A DNA stretch of 64,000 nucleotides from JASGDN01 sp049840815 (GCA_049840815.1 JASGJI010000020.1:184882-248881), one strand, 5' to 3'. Positions 51,014 through 61,901 are shown, numbered from the stretch's first letter. Notes: generated from the sequence alone by a model not told the origin. Translations and numbers: made by a program.

Positions 51014-52065
51014 TCACGAATCTCGGTCATGGAGGTGGATGTAAAACGCGATGTTGTGGAGCGAGACGAGGATCGGACCGGCCATCTCCTCGACCATGAA
51101 GAGGTGCCTCAAGTAGGCCCGGCTGAAGTTTTGGCAGGTGTAACACGCACAGGCTGGGTCGAGCGGCGATTCGTCCCGTTGATGCTGGGCATTGCGAAGT
51201 TTGACCCGCCCTCGCGAGGTGAACGCGGAAGCATTTCGACCATTCCGGGTCGGCATCACGCAGTCGAACATGTCGATGCCGCGAGTACCTCCTTCGATCA
51301 GATCCTCCGGCCGTCCCACTCCCATCAGATAGCGAGGCTTGTCCGCTGGCAACATGGGAACGGTAAAATCGAGCGTGGCATACATATCCACAATCGCTTC
51401 CCCCACGCTCAGCCCACCGATCGCGTAGCCGGGAAATTCGAGCTCGCTCGAAGTCACCCGCGGACTTTTCGCGAAGCCTGGCATCCAGCCCCCTGCACGA
51501 TTCAGAAGAGCGCCTGATCCGCCCTCGTATGAGCATCGCGGCAGCGCACGAGCCCAGCGTGTCGTCCGATCGACCGCCTGCTCCACTTGTTCCACAGGTC
51601 CACCCGCCGGCGGACATTCGTCAAAGCACATCGCGATATCCGCGCCGAGTTCTTCCTGGATCTGCGTGGCCCGCTCGGGCGTGAGGTTCAGGACCGCTCC
51701 ATCCAGATGACTTTTGAACTCGACGCCGTTGTCATCGACCTTGCGAAGCGTTTCGAGGCTGAAGACTTGAAAGCCCCCACTATCCGTTAGGATCGGCCCT
51801 GACCAACCCATGAAACGATGCAGGCCACCGAGTTCCGCGACGATCTCGGAACCGGGCCTGAGTGCCAGATGATACGTATTGGCGAGTATGATACTCGCAC
51901 CAATCTCAGCCACCTGATTCGGCAGTAAACCCTTAATAGAGGCGCGGGCGTCCCCACAGGCATGAAGACGGGAGTTTGAATCTCACCGTGAGGCGTTTGC
52001 AAAAGACCTCTGCGGGCTTTGGTGGATGAATCGTCGGCAAGGACTTTGAAGTTGATTGCCGACAT
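51014..52065 (-). CDS. tgt: tRNA-guanine transglycosylase (queuosine), frameshifted
   Basis: Exchanges guanine-34 for the queuosine precursor in tRNAs for Asn, Asp, His and Tyr. N-terminus MSAINFKVLADDSSTKARRGLLQTPHGEIQTPVFMPVGT (52065), then after a frameshift near 51,950 AEIGASIILANTYHLALRPG, LTDSGGFQVFSLETLRKV (nucleophile Asp region), DECPPAG, GYAIGGLSVGEA, PRYLMGVGRPEDLIEG, FDCVMPTRNGRNASAFTSRG, and the zinc cluster ACACYTCQNFSRAYLRHLF...H. A second pair of frameshifts lies near 51,440-51,540, where DQALF and IVQG appear in another frame. All active-site segments exist, so indels are probably sequencing errors. Confidence 0.9.
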
Positions 52066-52303
52066 CCTCTTTTCACTCCTATTTCAATTCCGCTGAAGAG
52101 TCGAATCGATTGCGATGGAATCCAAACGACTCAATCTGCATTTCGCCCCGCTGCCTGTTTGACTTCGCGAACAGGCTGGTCTCTATTAGACGAGGAGCGT
52201 CAAGACGATAAAACGACTCACTCGCCCCACTTTATTGGTTATTGCGCGGTGAGACGATTGTTGTTCGATTGTTCCAAATGAAGCAGCGGTTAATCCGTCG
52301 GCC

Positions 52304-53437
52304 ATGATGATGAGAAAATGAATAGGATCCCGCACCACATCGACGAGCCCTCTTCTCGAAGACTCCGAGCTGGAAATCGTCGCGCGCAGCCTTGCCGAGA
52401 ATCAGCCAAACATCCTTCCCGAGTCGCTTTCTCATCGTGGCGAACAGATTTTCACGGAAGCCATCTGGAATCTTGCCCACATTCTTTACGAGCCGGCTCG
52501 CGCGAAAGACTTGTGTCAGCAGGTTGTCACTCACCGCAATAAACTCGCCGAGCAGCTTGGCCGAGACGTCGGATTGCGCGTGGCATCGATCGACTATTTC
52601 GTGAACATCGCCGCAACTCGGATCGCCGCGAATTATCAATCCCGAGATGCTGACACAACTTCGTGACCAGGCAACGCGCGATCCGCTCACCGGGCTCGGC
52701 AATCGGCGGGTCTACCGCGAACGGGTAATGGCGGAACTCGCCCGCGCCAAGCGTTACGGCTCAGAGTTTCTCATCGCCGTCTTCGACCTCGACAATTTCA
52801 AGCAAGTCAACGACCAACGAGGGCATGCCGTCGGGGATCACCTGCTGCAGGCAACTGCGGACATTCTCATCCATTCCACGCGACAAACCGATCTCGTCAC
52901 GCGCTGGGGTGGCGAGGAATTCGTCGTCCTCATGCCCGAGACACCGCTGGCAGGCGGGCTTGAAGTGGCTCAGCGTATTCGCAAAGCAGTTGAGGCGGAA
53001 CTCGGAAAGGATGGCGTGACCATCTCCGGCGGGTTGGCGTGCTACCCGACGAATGGACAAGACGAACGGACGCTGTTCGGCTACGCGGATCGCCACTCTA
53101 TCACGCCAAGGCCGAGGGAAAGAATCGCATTTCGACCGAGCCGAAAGAACGACGCCGATTCTCGCGAGCAGAGGAAAGCTTCGCTGTCCGCGTCGTCTCC
53201 ACCGAACCAGCTCACGAGGTCGAGGGAGAGACAAGCAACATCGGCGAGGGAGGATTCTCCTTCTCGACCACGAACCCACCTCCCATCAGCAGCCATGTCG
53301 TCGGCAATGTCGAAATGCATGGCTGGCCCAAACGTTTCACCGGCCGGGTCATTTACGTCGAGGAATCGCAAAAGGGGAAGTACGAGGTCGGCATCCAATT
53401 TCTCACGACGAGCACGATCACTTCCGCTACGGTTTGA
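52304..53437 (+). CDS. diguanylate cyclase with C-terminal PilZ domain, frameshifted
   Basis: Three parts in three frames. (1) About 52,320-52,640, a helical region I do not recognise (LLEDSELEIVARSLAENQPNILPES..., then YFVNIAATRIAANYQSRD). (2) A GGDEF domain from MLTQLRDQATRDPLTGLGNRRVYRERV through the active site WGGEEFVVLMPE, with the product-inhibition site RQTD five residues before it: an active c-di-GMP synthase by motif. (3) After YADRALYHAKAEGKNRIS, a PilZ domain: ERRRFSRAEE (RxxxR) and TSNIGEGGFSFS, then GRVIYVEES..YEVGIQFL. Breaks lie near 52,316, 52,640 and 53,090. Making and sensing c-di-GMP in one chain suggests feedback. No neighbours with related roles. Confidence 0.8.
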
Positions 53438-54136
53438 TTTCCACGCCTGCCAGTGACACACCTACGTCACCGATCTTCATGATGAATCTAGGATGATTCT
53501 GCTTGCGAATAATCGGGTCGACTCGGTAGGATAGGGACCTCCCCTCGACAATCGCCCTCGCACCAATTACCCAGAACTTTACTCGATTCACTAACGATTC
53601 CGTAACTGTGCGCAATCGATGACGAAGTCGACAGATTCGCCCTTAAATCCCGTTGTTCCCGTTAGTTCGGCAAATGAGCTAAGCCTGACAATTTCTTTCC
53701 CTCTCGTTAAGAAACAACCGCTCCTCTTTGACGGAGCAAGTTATGAGGTGTAGATTTCATCGCGGTTTTTTAGCGTCCGGAGGATCGTCAAAAATCCGAT
53801 CTTTTCGGTAGCTGACGACTCCAGAGCGAACACGAGAAATCGATTCGAGAGTCGTAGAATAGAAGAGAGAAGTCAGCACGAATGTGATGAGTCCTCTTCA
53901 AACAAGATAGCGGACGAGGATTTCCCCACGGTGCCTCGTCCGCCTATGGGAGCCAAAGACATTCCTGAGTGGCGGTTGCTTCGAAGGTACTAGAGAAACC
54001 CAGAAGCAATCACTGAAGCCACGATGAAGAATGTCGATCTGCGGTAAGTGCGGGTTCTTCGTTTGTGGCGAAGAGTTTGGATGAGAGGAAGGAAAGCGGG
54101 TTTGCGGACTCATGTCCGCGGGTGAGGGAGCGAACC
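53438..54136. other. about 700 bases with two weak small frames and one hairpin
   Basis: A 44-codon plus-strand frame at 53619-53753 (MTKSTDSPLNPVV..., ending DGASYEV) and a minus-strand frame at 53427-53615 (ending VGVSLAGVEIKP) look protein-like but have no homologue I know. A 10-bp stem GCGGACGAGG (53910-53919) with CCTCGTCCGC (53934-53943) could be a terminator. Nothing else is supported. Confidence 0.35.
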
Positions 54137-54730
54137 ATGAAAGCCTGCGTTCGCCATTGGAAGATTCACTACGGTGGATTTTGGCACCACTTTCTCGATT
54201 TCCGCCGCCTGCCGATCGCTCGGCTTCACTGGGGTTATGAATCGATCGTCGAGCTAGTCCGTCAGCCCGAAGCGATCGTTAAGCGAAACACATGGGAAGG
54301 TGTGATCGACGCTGCCGGCGGTGCTCAACCCGTTCTCGTGCGTGAGATCAAACATGGTCTCGAGGATGTCTTCGACCGGGCCAAGGGGAAACTCCTTTGG
54401 CAGCACTACAACCTCGTCTTTTACAACTGCGAACATTTTGCGAACGAGTGCATGACCGGCGTCCGTCGCAGCCGACAAGTTCGCCAACGCTCCATGCAGG
54501 CGTTCACGTCTGTCTTCAGCGGACTGACCGGCGTGTCACTGATTCAATTCAACGAATTGTCGACGAGCATGGCCTCGCTCGCCCTCTTTAGCGGACTACT
54601 CAGCGTCCTGTGCGGCGCCGCCGTCCTCAACTTTGTCATTCGCAGCACGATGTCGATGCATCGGCTCGAAAGGCGTAAGGCAAGTAAGATTCAGCGTGAG
54701 GAATCGATCGTCAACCACGCCGTCGTGTGA
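54137..54730 (+). CDS. LRAT/NlpC-P60-like protein with C-terminal membrane segment
   Basis: 197 residues from the ATG at 54137 (MKACVRHWKIHYGGFWHHFLDF), with GAGGGAG 7 bases upstream. The motif HYNLVFYNCEHFANECMTG (about residues 93-111) matches the NCEHF signature of the lecithin retinol acyltransferase (LRAT) family, whose Cys is the nucleophile; HWGYESIVELV near residue 35 may hold the paired His. After the catalytic part come two hydrophobic segments (SMASLALFSGLLSVLCGAAVLNFVI) and a basic tail. LRAT-like proteins move acyl groups or hydrolyse amides; the substrate here is unknown. Its 3' end overlaps that of trmH on the other strand by 20 bases. Confidence 0.7.
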   Translation: MKACVRHWKIHYGGFWHHFLDFRRLPIARLHWGYESIVELVRQPEAIVKRNTWEGVIDAAGGAQPVLVREIKHGLEDVFDRAKGKLLWQHYNLVFYNCEHFANECMTGVRRSRQVRQRSMQAFTSVFSGLTGVSLIQFNELSTSMASLALFSGLLSVLCGAAVLNFVIRSTMSMHRLERRKASKIQREESIVNHAVV

Positions 54731-55332
54731 TGACGTTGTTCTTATTCAAAAACACTTCCGTCAATTGCTGACGCTCGTCCAGAGCAAGACCGAATCGCTC
54801 TTCGCCCATCTCCAAGTGTCGACGCTGCCGTGTGATTTCAAAGAGAAAGATCGACACCGTGACGGAGAGATTCAAACTCTCCATCATGCCCCGCATCGGT
54901 ATCGAGATGCGCCGATTGACCAGTTTGATCGCCTTCTCCGACAAGCCTCGCTTTTCGTTGCCAATGAGAATCGCGATATCGGGCGACTCGAGCTTTGCCT
55001 CGATCAGACTTTCGTCCGCCCCTTCGATGACGGTTGCAATCGTTTCAAAACCTTGCTCATGCAGGTGGTTCAGGCATGACTCGGTGTTGGGATGGACCAC
55101 GAAGTCGAGCCACTTGTTCGCCGAGGTCGCGGTAAAGCGCCCCACTTCCTTCGGATCGAATGGCTTGTTCTTTTCGAAGATCAGATGAATCGTTTGAAAG
55201 CCGAGTGCATCGCACGACCGGAAGACGGCAGCCGCGTTGTAAGGGTCCTCGACATCCTCAAGGACGAGCACGCCTGCGCTGGCGAAGTTTGACCACCCGC
55301 TCGATCCGTTCGATTCGTTCCGGCGTTGCCAT
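54711..55332 (-). CDS. trmH: tRNA (guanosine-18-2'-O)-methyltransferase TrmH, frameshifted
   Basis: SPOUT methyltransferase. The N-terminus MATPERIERIERVVKLRQR (start 55332, overlapping the HD gene stop as TAATG) is in one frame; after an indel near 55,275 the rest follows: VLVLEDVEDPYNAAAVFRSCDALGFQTIHLIFE (motif 1), IAILIGNEKRGLSE (motif 2), IPMRGMMESLNLSVTVSIFLFEITRQRR (motif 3). The combination of the RIERI N-terminus and MMESLNLSVT is typical of TrmH proper (G18), not RlmB. About 207 codons. Confidence 0.82.
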
Positions 55333-55919
55333 TACTCCGCCTCTTCCACGGGAGGAGGATTGCCGCCAGTCACCTTCTCCCACCAATGAGCGGGATCACC
55401 CCCCACAATCGATTGAGCAATCTGCCTGGCAAGATCTGTTTGTAGCCGCTCGAGAGTTCGGTCGAGCCAATCACTCGCTCGTGCCTGTCCGCGAGATTCC
55501 TGCTCACGAAGCGTGAGGAGAAGTTCGAGCTGATCAGCGTCCTTTGCCAACTGCGCCTCCCGCGTCATTCCCATCTCGTACTCGCTCCAAAGCTCTTCGA
55601 GATCGACCGCAAAAGGGAGTGGAGCCAACTGGTCTCGCAGAGCGCGGGCGTGATCCGCCTGTACGTAGTTCTTTTGAAGTGAGTGGAGGTCACCTGTTCG
55701 CGTTTCCGGCAGGTCGTGCAGCATCCCCATCAAGAGAACACGAGGGGGATCAGCCTTGCCATCAAGCTGCGCGAGAAGGAATCCAATCCAGGCGACGCGA
55801 AAGGAATGCTCGGCCACATTTTGCGGGCCGGTCCCGAGGAGCGGGTAACCCGAGCGCGGCGTAGCGGCTAGGTGTCCAACCTCGAAAAGAAAATCAACGA
55901 TCCCTTTGAATTGACTCAT
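55332..55919 (-). CDS. HD-domain phosphohydrolase (YfbR/HDDC2 type)
   Basis: 195 residues, intact: one of the few unbroken genes here. HD motifs: VAEHSFRVAWIG (first His), LMGMLHDLPETRTGD (His-Asp and Glu) and LAKDADQLELLL (last Asp), the pattern of 5'-deoxynucleotidases and HDDC2 proteins. It starts MSQFKGIVDFLFEVGHLAATPRSGYPLLG, as in that family. Substrate not certain. Its stop overlaps the trmH start, so both are co-translated. The C-terminus has a short Pro/Glu tail. Confidence 0.85.
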   Translation of the reverse strand: MSQFKGIVDFLFEVGHLAATPRSGYPLLGTGPQNVAEHSFRVAWIGFLLAQLDGKADPPRVLLMGMLHDLPETRTGDLHSLQKNYVQADHARALRDQLAPLPFAVDLEELWSEYEMGMTREAQLAKDADQLELLLTLREQESRGQARASDWLDRTLERLQTDLARQIAQSIVGGDPAHWWEKVTGGNPPPVEEAE

Positions 55920-56035
55920 GTCGTTAAGCTATCACCCAGTGTGGGTCGGGTGAAGGCAAGCCACCTTCATCTTTTGAATGAGGCTCGTTGAATCGAAAGT
56001 GTGGCTTTCAATAAGTAAGGACCGTGAAGGTGCAT

Positions 56036-56101
56036 GAAAAAGCCACAGTAGGTTCCCCTGTGGCTAATGAAGAAAAGCCACGGGGGAGGTTGCCCGTGGC
56101 T
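56036..56101 (-). terminator. tandem intrinsic terminators of frr
   Basis: Two similar hairpins in a row on the minus strand. One has arms AGCCACGGG/CCCGTGGCT (56076-56084, 56093-56101), the other AGCCACAG/CTGTGGCT (56041-56048, 56058-56065). Each is followed on the minus strand by a T-run (TTTT and TTTTT). They lie 50-110 bases after the frr stop. Confidence 0.75.
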
Positions 56102-56148
56102 CTCGATGATCACTGGTGCATCGATACAGAGGAACAAGCGGAGAAGGA

Positions 56149-56706
56149 CTATTCCATAATCTCTGCCGTCTTCTTATCGGCTGCTTCGTTGACCTTGGAT
56201 TCGAACTTCTTCGTAAGCTCTTGAATTTCTTCCTTGATCCGCTTGCTATCGTCCTCGGTCAGAATCTTGTCCTTTTCCGAGGTATCGACGTGCTTGTTGG
56301 CATCGCGGCGGATATTGCGGACGGAAACGCGTGCGTCCTCGGCCAGATCCTTGACGCGGGCGGAAAGCTTCTTTCGTTGATCACCGCTTAAGTTGGGAAC
56401 GGTGATTCGAAGCATCTTGCCGTCGTTTTGCGGCGTGAGACCCAGATCACTGGTAAGGATCGCCTTCTCGATGTCCTTCAGAACGCTCTGATCGAAGGGA
56501 CGAACGAGCAACTGCTGAGGCTCAGGAGCCGAGACGTTGGCGATCTGCTTGAGCGGCGTCGGATTGCCGTAATAAATCACCCGGACGCTGTCGATCAGAG
56601 CGGGCGATGTTCGCCCGGTCCGCAGACCCACCAATTCCTGGCGGAAGAAGTCGACCGCCTTTTCCATCCGTGCTTCCGCATCCAGTAGAATCTCGTCTTC
56701 AGTCAT
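56149..56706 (-). CDS. frr: ribosome recycling factor
   Basis: RRF splits post-termination ribosomes with EF-G. 185 residues, intact: EARMEKAVDFFRQELVGLRTGRTSPALIDSVRVIYYGNPTPLKQIANVSAPEPQQLLVRPFD, then LTPQNDGKMLRITVPNLSGDQRKKL and ARVSVRNIRRDANK. Start at 56706 (MTEDEILLDAEARM). It follows pyrH by 30 bases, the usual pyrH-frr order (tsf, often upstream, is not seen). Two terminators follow. Confidence 0.96.
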   Translation of the reverse strand: MTEDEILLDAEARMEKAVDFFRQELVGLRTGRTSPALIDSVRVIYYGNPTPLKQIANVSAPEPQQLLVRPFDQSVLKDIEKAILTSDLGLTPQNDGKMLRITVPNLSGDQRKKLSARVKDLAEDARVSVRNIRRDANKHVDTSEKDKILTEDDSKRIKEEIQELTKKFESKVNEAADKKTAEIME

Positions 56707-56736
56707 GTCGGTTCCCTTTGATCAGAATCGTGTGGG

Positions 56737-57473
56737 TCAGCTTACGGTGACGATCGTGCCGACACGTTCGCCGGCGACGGCTCGTTCAATGTTCCCTTGC
56801 TTCAGATAGTTGAAAACGGTGATCGGAATGTTGTTATCCATGCACAACCCGATCGCGGTCATATCCATCACTCGCAGGTTTTGCTCCAGCACCTGGTGAT
56901 AGTTTAGCCGTTCGTAGTACACCGCGTGTGGATTTCGGACCGGATCGTCACTGTAGACGCCGTCGACCTTGGTCGCCTTGAGCAACATCTCGGCACCGAT
57001 TTCACATGCTCTGAGAGCCGCCGCTGTGTCTGTCGTAACGAATGGTTGCCCGGTTCCGCAGGCCAGGATCACCACCCTTCCCCGCTCCAAATGCCGGGTG
57101 CAGCGCCGACGGATGAACGGCTCCGCCACTCCATCCATTCGAATGGCTGTCATCAATCGTGTTTCACAACCGATGTGCTCAAGTGCGTCTTGCAGCGCGA
57201 GGCCGTTGATCACCGTGCCGAGCATTCCCATGTAATGTGCGGTGGACTCTTGAATGACATTGCTCTGGTGCTGAACCGCGATCCCCGAATGAGATTGCCG
57301 CCTCCCACCACGATCGCGAGCTGGCAGCCGGTCTTGCTGCACCGGGCGATTTGATCGGCCAGGGTGCTGACCTCGCCCATGTCGATGCCGTTCTCGGACG
57401 GGGGTGCCAAGGCTTCGCCGCTGACTTTGAGCAGCACTCGCTTATATCGCCCACTGGGGGTAACGGACATCAC
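56737..57473 (-). CDS. pyrH: UMP kinase, frameshifted
   Basis: Phosphorylates UMP in pyrimidine synthesis. N-terminus MMSVTPSGRYKRVLLKVSGEALAPPSENGIDMG (57473) with the phosphate loop LKVSGEAL and VVGGGNLIRG. After an indel near 57,280 the frame continues VIQESTAHYMGMLGTVINGLALQDALEHIGCETRLMTAIRMDGVAEPFIRRR, VVILACGTGQPFVTTDTAAALRA and KATKVDGVYSDDPVRNP, ending at 56737. All nucleotide-binding segments are present. Co-oriented with frr. Confidence 0.9.
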
Positions 57474-58033
57474 GGGCTCCTGGAAAGACAGGCTACGCTC
57501 GAGGACACTCGCCCCGGATCTGCACGAACTTGCACTCTCTCAGCGTAGGAAGGATCGGACGACCGGCAAAGGATGTCTCTTGATCCCCCACGTTACGAAA
57601 GGATACGTCCGGAAAAAGTTCTCATTCTGTCGGACGACCGACGTTTGAGGGTCCTGCGGGAGCAGACAGCATTCGCCAGTCCCGTCGGCCCCTGCCCGCA
57701 ACTTACCGGACCGGAATACCTTGCCCCATTGATACAGGTCACCCCGCCGAAATTGACCTAGTTTGGCAGTACAAGTAACATTTGAGTGACAAATGGGGTC
57801 GCCGCCTCGGTTCCTCGAGGAAATTGAGGGCCGGCGAACCCGGTCAACAGGGTGGTCCGAGGAGCACAACAAATGCTCTTAAGTGGATTCATCAAAATAA
57901 CTTACAGACGAACGCATCCACATGACCTTCCGTTGGGAGGCCGTGAGTGGGCGTTTCCCCGGCACATCCCTTGCTACACGTGTCGATGACGCGGTAAGGG
58001 CAATGCCTACTTTTAGCGACGGAAAAAAGATCG
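57474..58033. other. divergent control region between pyrH and secA
   Basis: About 560 bases without a supported gene. Apart from the secA promoter there is a potentially structured stretch around 57,796-57,880 in the secA leader, which I could not assign to any RNA family. Confidence 0.45.
57753..57781 (+). promoter_or_regulatory. promoter of secA
   Basis: TTGACC (57753-57758), a 17-base spacer and TAACAT (57776-57781): near-consensus sigma70 spacing. It lies about 250 bases before the secA start, giving a long leader. Confidence 0.55.
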
Positions 58034-61000
58034 ATGGACGCAAGCCAGATTTGGGATCGCCTCTCGGACGGGGTTAACTCCGTGATGGACGGTCTCAACC
58101 GGGGCCTCATGCAGGTCTTTGGTAACAGCAACGAACGCCAAGTCCGCCGATTGCTGCCGATTGTCGCGAAAGTCAATGAATTCGAAGCGGCCATGACGCC
58201 GCTGAGTGATCTGGAGCTGAAAGAGGTTACTCTCAAGCTCAAAGCACGCCTGGCAAATGGCGAATCGCTCGACTCCCTCCTCCCCGAGGCATTTGCTGCC
58301 TGTCGCGAGTCGGGCCGTCGTTTTCTCGGCATGCGTCACTACGACGTGCAGCTCATCGGCGGAATGGTCCTTCACCAGGGCAAAATTGCCGAAATGGTGA
58401 CCGGTGAAGGCAAGACGCTCGTCGCGACGCTTCCCGCCTATTTGAACGCCCTGACGGGGCGGGGTGTGCATGTCGTCACGGTGAATGACTACCTGGCCCG
58501 CCGCGATGCGGAGTGGATGAGCCCTCTCTTTACCGGGCTCGGCCTGCGGGTCGGCGCCATCCAGTCGCAAATGAACTCGAACGAACGGCAAGACAACTAC
58601 GGCTGCGACATCACCTACGGAACCAACAACGAGTTCGGCTTCGATTATCTCCGCGACAACATGAAGCCCAACCGCGAGCATCAGTGCCAGAAGGATCTCT
58701 ACTTCGCGATCGTGGATGAAGTCGACAGTATTCTCATCGACGAAGCCCGAACGCCGCTCATCATCTCCGGCCCCGCGATCGACGACCCAGGCAAGTACAA
58801 GAAAGCCAACCAGATCGCGACCTCGCTCAAGCACGGCACACACTTCGAGGTCAACGAGAAGGACCACACCTGTCATATGACCGACGCGGGTGTGCTCGAA
58901 GCGGAACGGCTCGCTGGCGTGGAGAGCTTCTACACGGCCGGGAATATGGAATGGCCGCACCTGATCGATAACTCGCTGAAGGCAAATTTCCTCTACAAGC
59001 GAGACAAAGACTACATCATCGACAACGGCGAAATCATCATCATCGATGAACACACCGGTCGAAAGATGGTTGGTCGTCAATGGAGCGATGGGCTTCATCA
59101 GGCGGTCGAAGCCAAGGAAGGGGTCCGCATCAAGGAAGAGACGCAGACCCTTGCGACGATCACCTTCCAAAACTTCTTCAAGCTTTACGACAATGTCGGC
59201 GGCATGACCGGAACGGCCATGACCGAGCGCAGGAGTTCTACAAGATCTACGGACTCGATGTCGTCGCCATTCCGACGAACCGATCACTTCGTCGCCAGAA
59301 TGTTCCCGACATCATCTATTGCACCGCCGACGAGAAATGGAAGGCAGTGCTTGATGAGGTCCGCAAAGTTCACAAGACCGGCCGGCCGATCCTCGTTGGT
59401 ACGACCAGCATCGAGAAGAGCGAACTGGTCAGCGAAAAACTCGAACGGGCCGGTATTCATCACAGCGTGCTCAATGCGAAGTTCGTCGAGCGCGAAGCCG
59501 AAATCGTCGCACAAGCAGGCAGGCGCGGCGCCGTGACCATCGCCACCAACATGGCTGGCCGTGGTACCGACATCATCCTCGGCGGAAATCCCGAAGCACA
59601 AGCCTGGTCGGATCTGAAAAACGAATATGCCGGCCGACTTGACATTCCACCCGATGTTTGGGCCCAAACCGTTGGCAAGTACAAGGACGGCATGCGGGCC
59701 GAAGGGAACACGATTCGTGATCCCCTTCCCACGATCGACCTCGCCAAGGCGATTAAGCTCAAGGAAGCGGATAAGTACGCGACCGCTGTTGATGAAGCAT
59801 CCGATTCCGAGCGGAACAATCCTTCGAAGCTCGCTCAAAAGCACGGGCTGGATGAGGAAAAGCTTCACGAACTGATCGAAGTCTACAAGGCTGCCCGGCC
59901 TGGCGGACTTCACATCGTCGGTACCGAACGGCACGAAAGCCGACGTATCGATAACCAGCTTCGCGGTCGTTCGGGTCGTCAAGGCGATCCTGGTTCGAGC
60001 CGATTCTTCCTGTCGCTGGAAGACGACTTGATGCGAATCTTCGCCGGCGAGTGGGTGGCGGCATCCTGCAATCGCTTGGAATGAAGGACGGCGAAGCCAT
60101 CGAAAGCAAGATGGTCTCCAATCGTGTCGAAGCGGCTCAGAAGAAGTCGAGGAACGACACTTCGAGGCACGTAAGAACCTTCTCGAATACGACGAGATCA
60201 TGAACTCGCAGTGCAAGTGAGTTTACAGCTATCGGCAGGATGTGCTCGAAGGAGCGGACGGCAAGCAGCTCATCACCGAGATGATCGATCATCAGGTCGA
60301 CAAGGCGACGGCCAACTTCCTTGATCGCAACTACGGCCCGATGGCGTTTGCCGCCTGGGTCTCGATGCGACTTGGGACCGAGTTCGAGGCGAAGGAATTT
60401 AATCGCTCCAACTTCGAGCAAGCGGAGTCGTCCGCTCGCGATATCGCTCTTCAGCGTTCAGAAATGCTCATCAACGATTGGCTGGAAGAGCACCTCAACG
60501 AGGATGTCGAGCAGAAGGAGTGGAACTGGGAGGCGCTCGCGAACGTCGCCAATTCCCACTACGGAGCCAAGCTCAAGTCACACGACCTCAAGAAGGCCGG
60601 CCGCGAGAACGTGGCAACGCTGATCTATGAGAAGGCCAAGGAGATGATCGGCTCGGTCAATCTCGACCAAGGAAAGGTCTTCTTTGACGAAGAGTACGGC
60701 CTTCAAAGCCTGGCCGTCTGGTCCGAGCAGGTGCTGCATCTAGGACTTTCGGTCGACGACTTGAAGCGTGACGGCGTGGTCGATGCGACCTACATCGCGG
60801 CGAAACTCAAGGAACGTGCTCGCGAATTCTACGACCGGAAGGAAATCGAATTCCCCGTTCATTGCGGCCTTTCGCGATTCCTTCCCGACAAGGCAAAGAA
60901 CCCGCAAGCGGTTTACGATCGCGAGGGACTCTTGAGCTGGGCGTCGAAGCGGTTCAACGCGATCCTCGATCCCGAGGAGTTCAAGAATTATTCGCGAGAA

Positions 61001-61840
61001 CAAGTTTTCGATCGCCTGGTCGAGGCGAGTAAGCGATTCCTCGGCACTGGAAAATTCCGCGATGAAATCGATCGCGAAGTCTGCAAGTACATCCCCGATC
61101 CAACCGAACCGGTGGCCGCCACCAAGCTCGAAGGTCTCGATCAAATGGTGTGAGGAGCAATTCGGACAAACGATCGAATTCCGCACGCCACTCGTCGATC
61201 GACAGACGGTGCTCGGCCACTTCCACGAAGCGGGTGAGGCGCGATACCGCCCCGAGCTTCGCGAGGTCGAACGAACGCTGCTCCTTCAGTTCCTCGATAC
61301 CGGTTGGAAGGACCATCTCTATGCGATGGATCACCTCCGAAGCGGCATCGGGCTCGTTGGCTACGCCCAGATCGATCCCAAGGTGCAGTACAAACGCGAA
61401 GGAAAAACGATCTTCGAGCGAATGTGGGAGACCTACGAGGACAAGGTCACCAGCCTGATCTTCCGGCTCGAGGATGTCGATCCGAACTTCGTCAGCAATC
61501 TCTGGCGGATCAGCAACGTCGAGCATCAGCAGTATCAGGAAGCTCCTCCGCCGCCACCGTCGAGCAATGGCGATGACATTCGCCAACAGCAAGAGGCTGC
61601 CGTCGAGGCAAGTAAGGGAAATGCCGCCGTCGAGCCGATCCGGAATCGTGATAAAAAGGTGGGGCGTAACGATCCCTGCCCCTGCGGCAGCGGCAAGAAG
61701 TTCAAGAACTGCTGCATGGGTAGAGCGGCGGTTCGCTCAAGCCCGCCAACAGCGGCGGTAGCGGAAGCCGTTATTTTCATGATGAAGTTGCGACCAAAGG
61801 AAGGTCGTCGCAAGGAATCAAAAATGCCGGCAAGGAGTGA
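58034..61840 (+). CDS. secA: preprotein translocase ATPase SecA, frameshifted
   Basis: Motor that pushes preproteins through SecYEG. In order: GMRHYDVQLIGGMVLHQGKIAEMVTGEGKTL (Walker A GEGKT), DYLRDNM, IVDEVDSILIDEARTPLIISG (DEVD), NVGGMTGTAMTE, TNMAGRGTDIILGGNPEA, GTERHESRRIDNQLRGRSGRQGDPGSSRFFLSLEDDLMRIF, the scaffold and wing helices, and the C-terminal SEC-C zinc motif NDPCPCGSGKKFKNCC (about 61,670-61,715). Breaks lie near 59,227, 60,050, 60,147, 61,135 and 61,720, and an in-frame TGA at 60218-60220 sits between two recognisable segments (NSQCK and VYSYRQDV). In another frame the Gly/Ser tail ends at TGA 61838-61840. Sequencing error is the likely cause. Confidence 0.93.
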
Positions 61841-61859
61841 CGCTCACTTCTGCTGGCAT
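61824..61859 (+). terminator. hairpin at the secA end
   Basis: ATGCCGGCAAGGAGTGA (61824-61840) pairs with TCACTTCTGCTGGCAT (61844-61859) through a long stem with wobble and small mismatches, loop CGC. It spans the proposed secA stop. No T-run. Confidence 0.45.
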
Positions 61860-61901
61860 CGTAGAGCGATCGAAGACTTCTCGTCTGTTTCGAGCCTTGA
61901 A

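Noticed and set aside
57573..57761. 62-codon plus-strand frame upstream of secA
   Set aside because: No recognisable similarity, and it overlaps the secA -35 region. It is probably chance.
57796..57880. Possible signal-recognition-particle RNA in the secA leader (GGCGAACCCGGTCA, then GGTCCGAGGAGCA)
   Set aside because: The first word resembles SRP RNA, but the conserved GGTCCGGAAGGAAGCAGC apical motif is not present and no matching helix could be traced. Indels here make a firm negative impossible.
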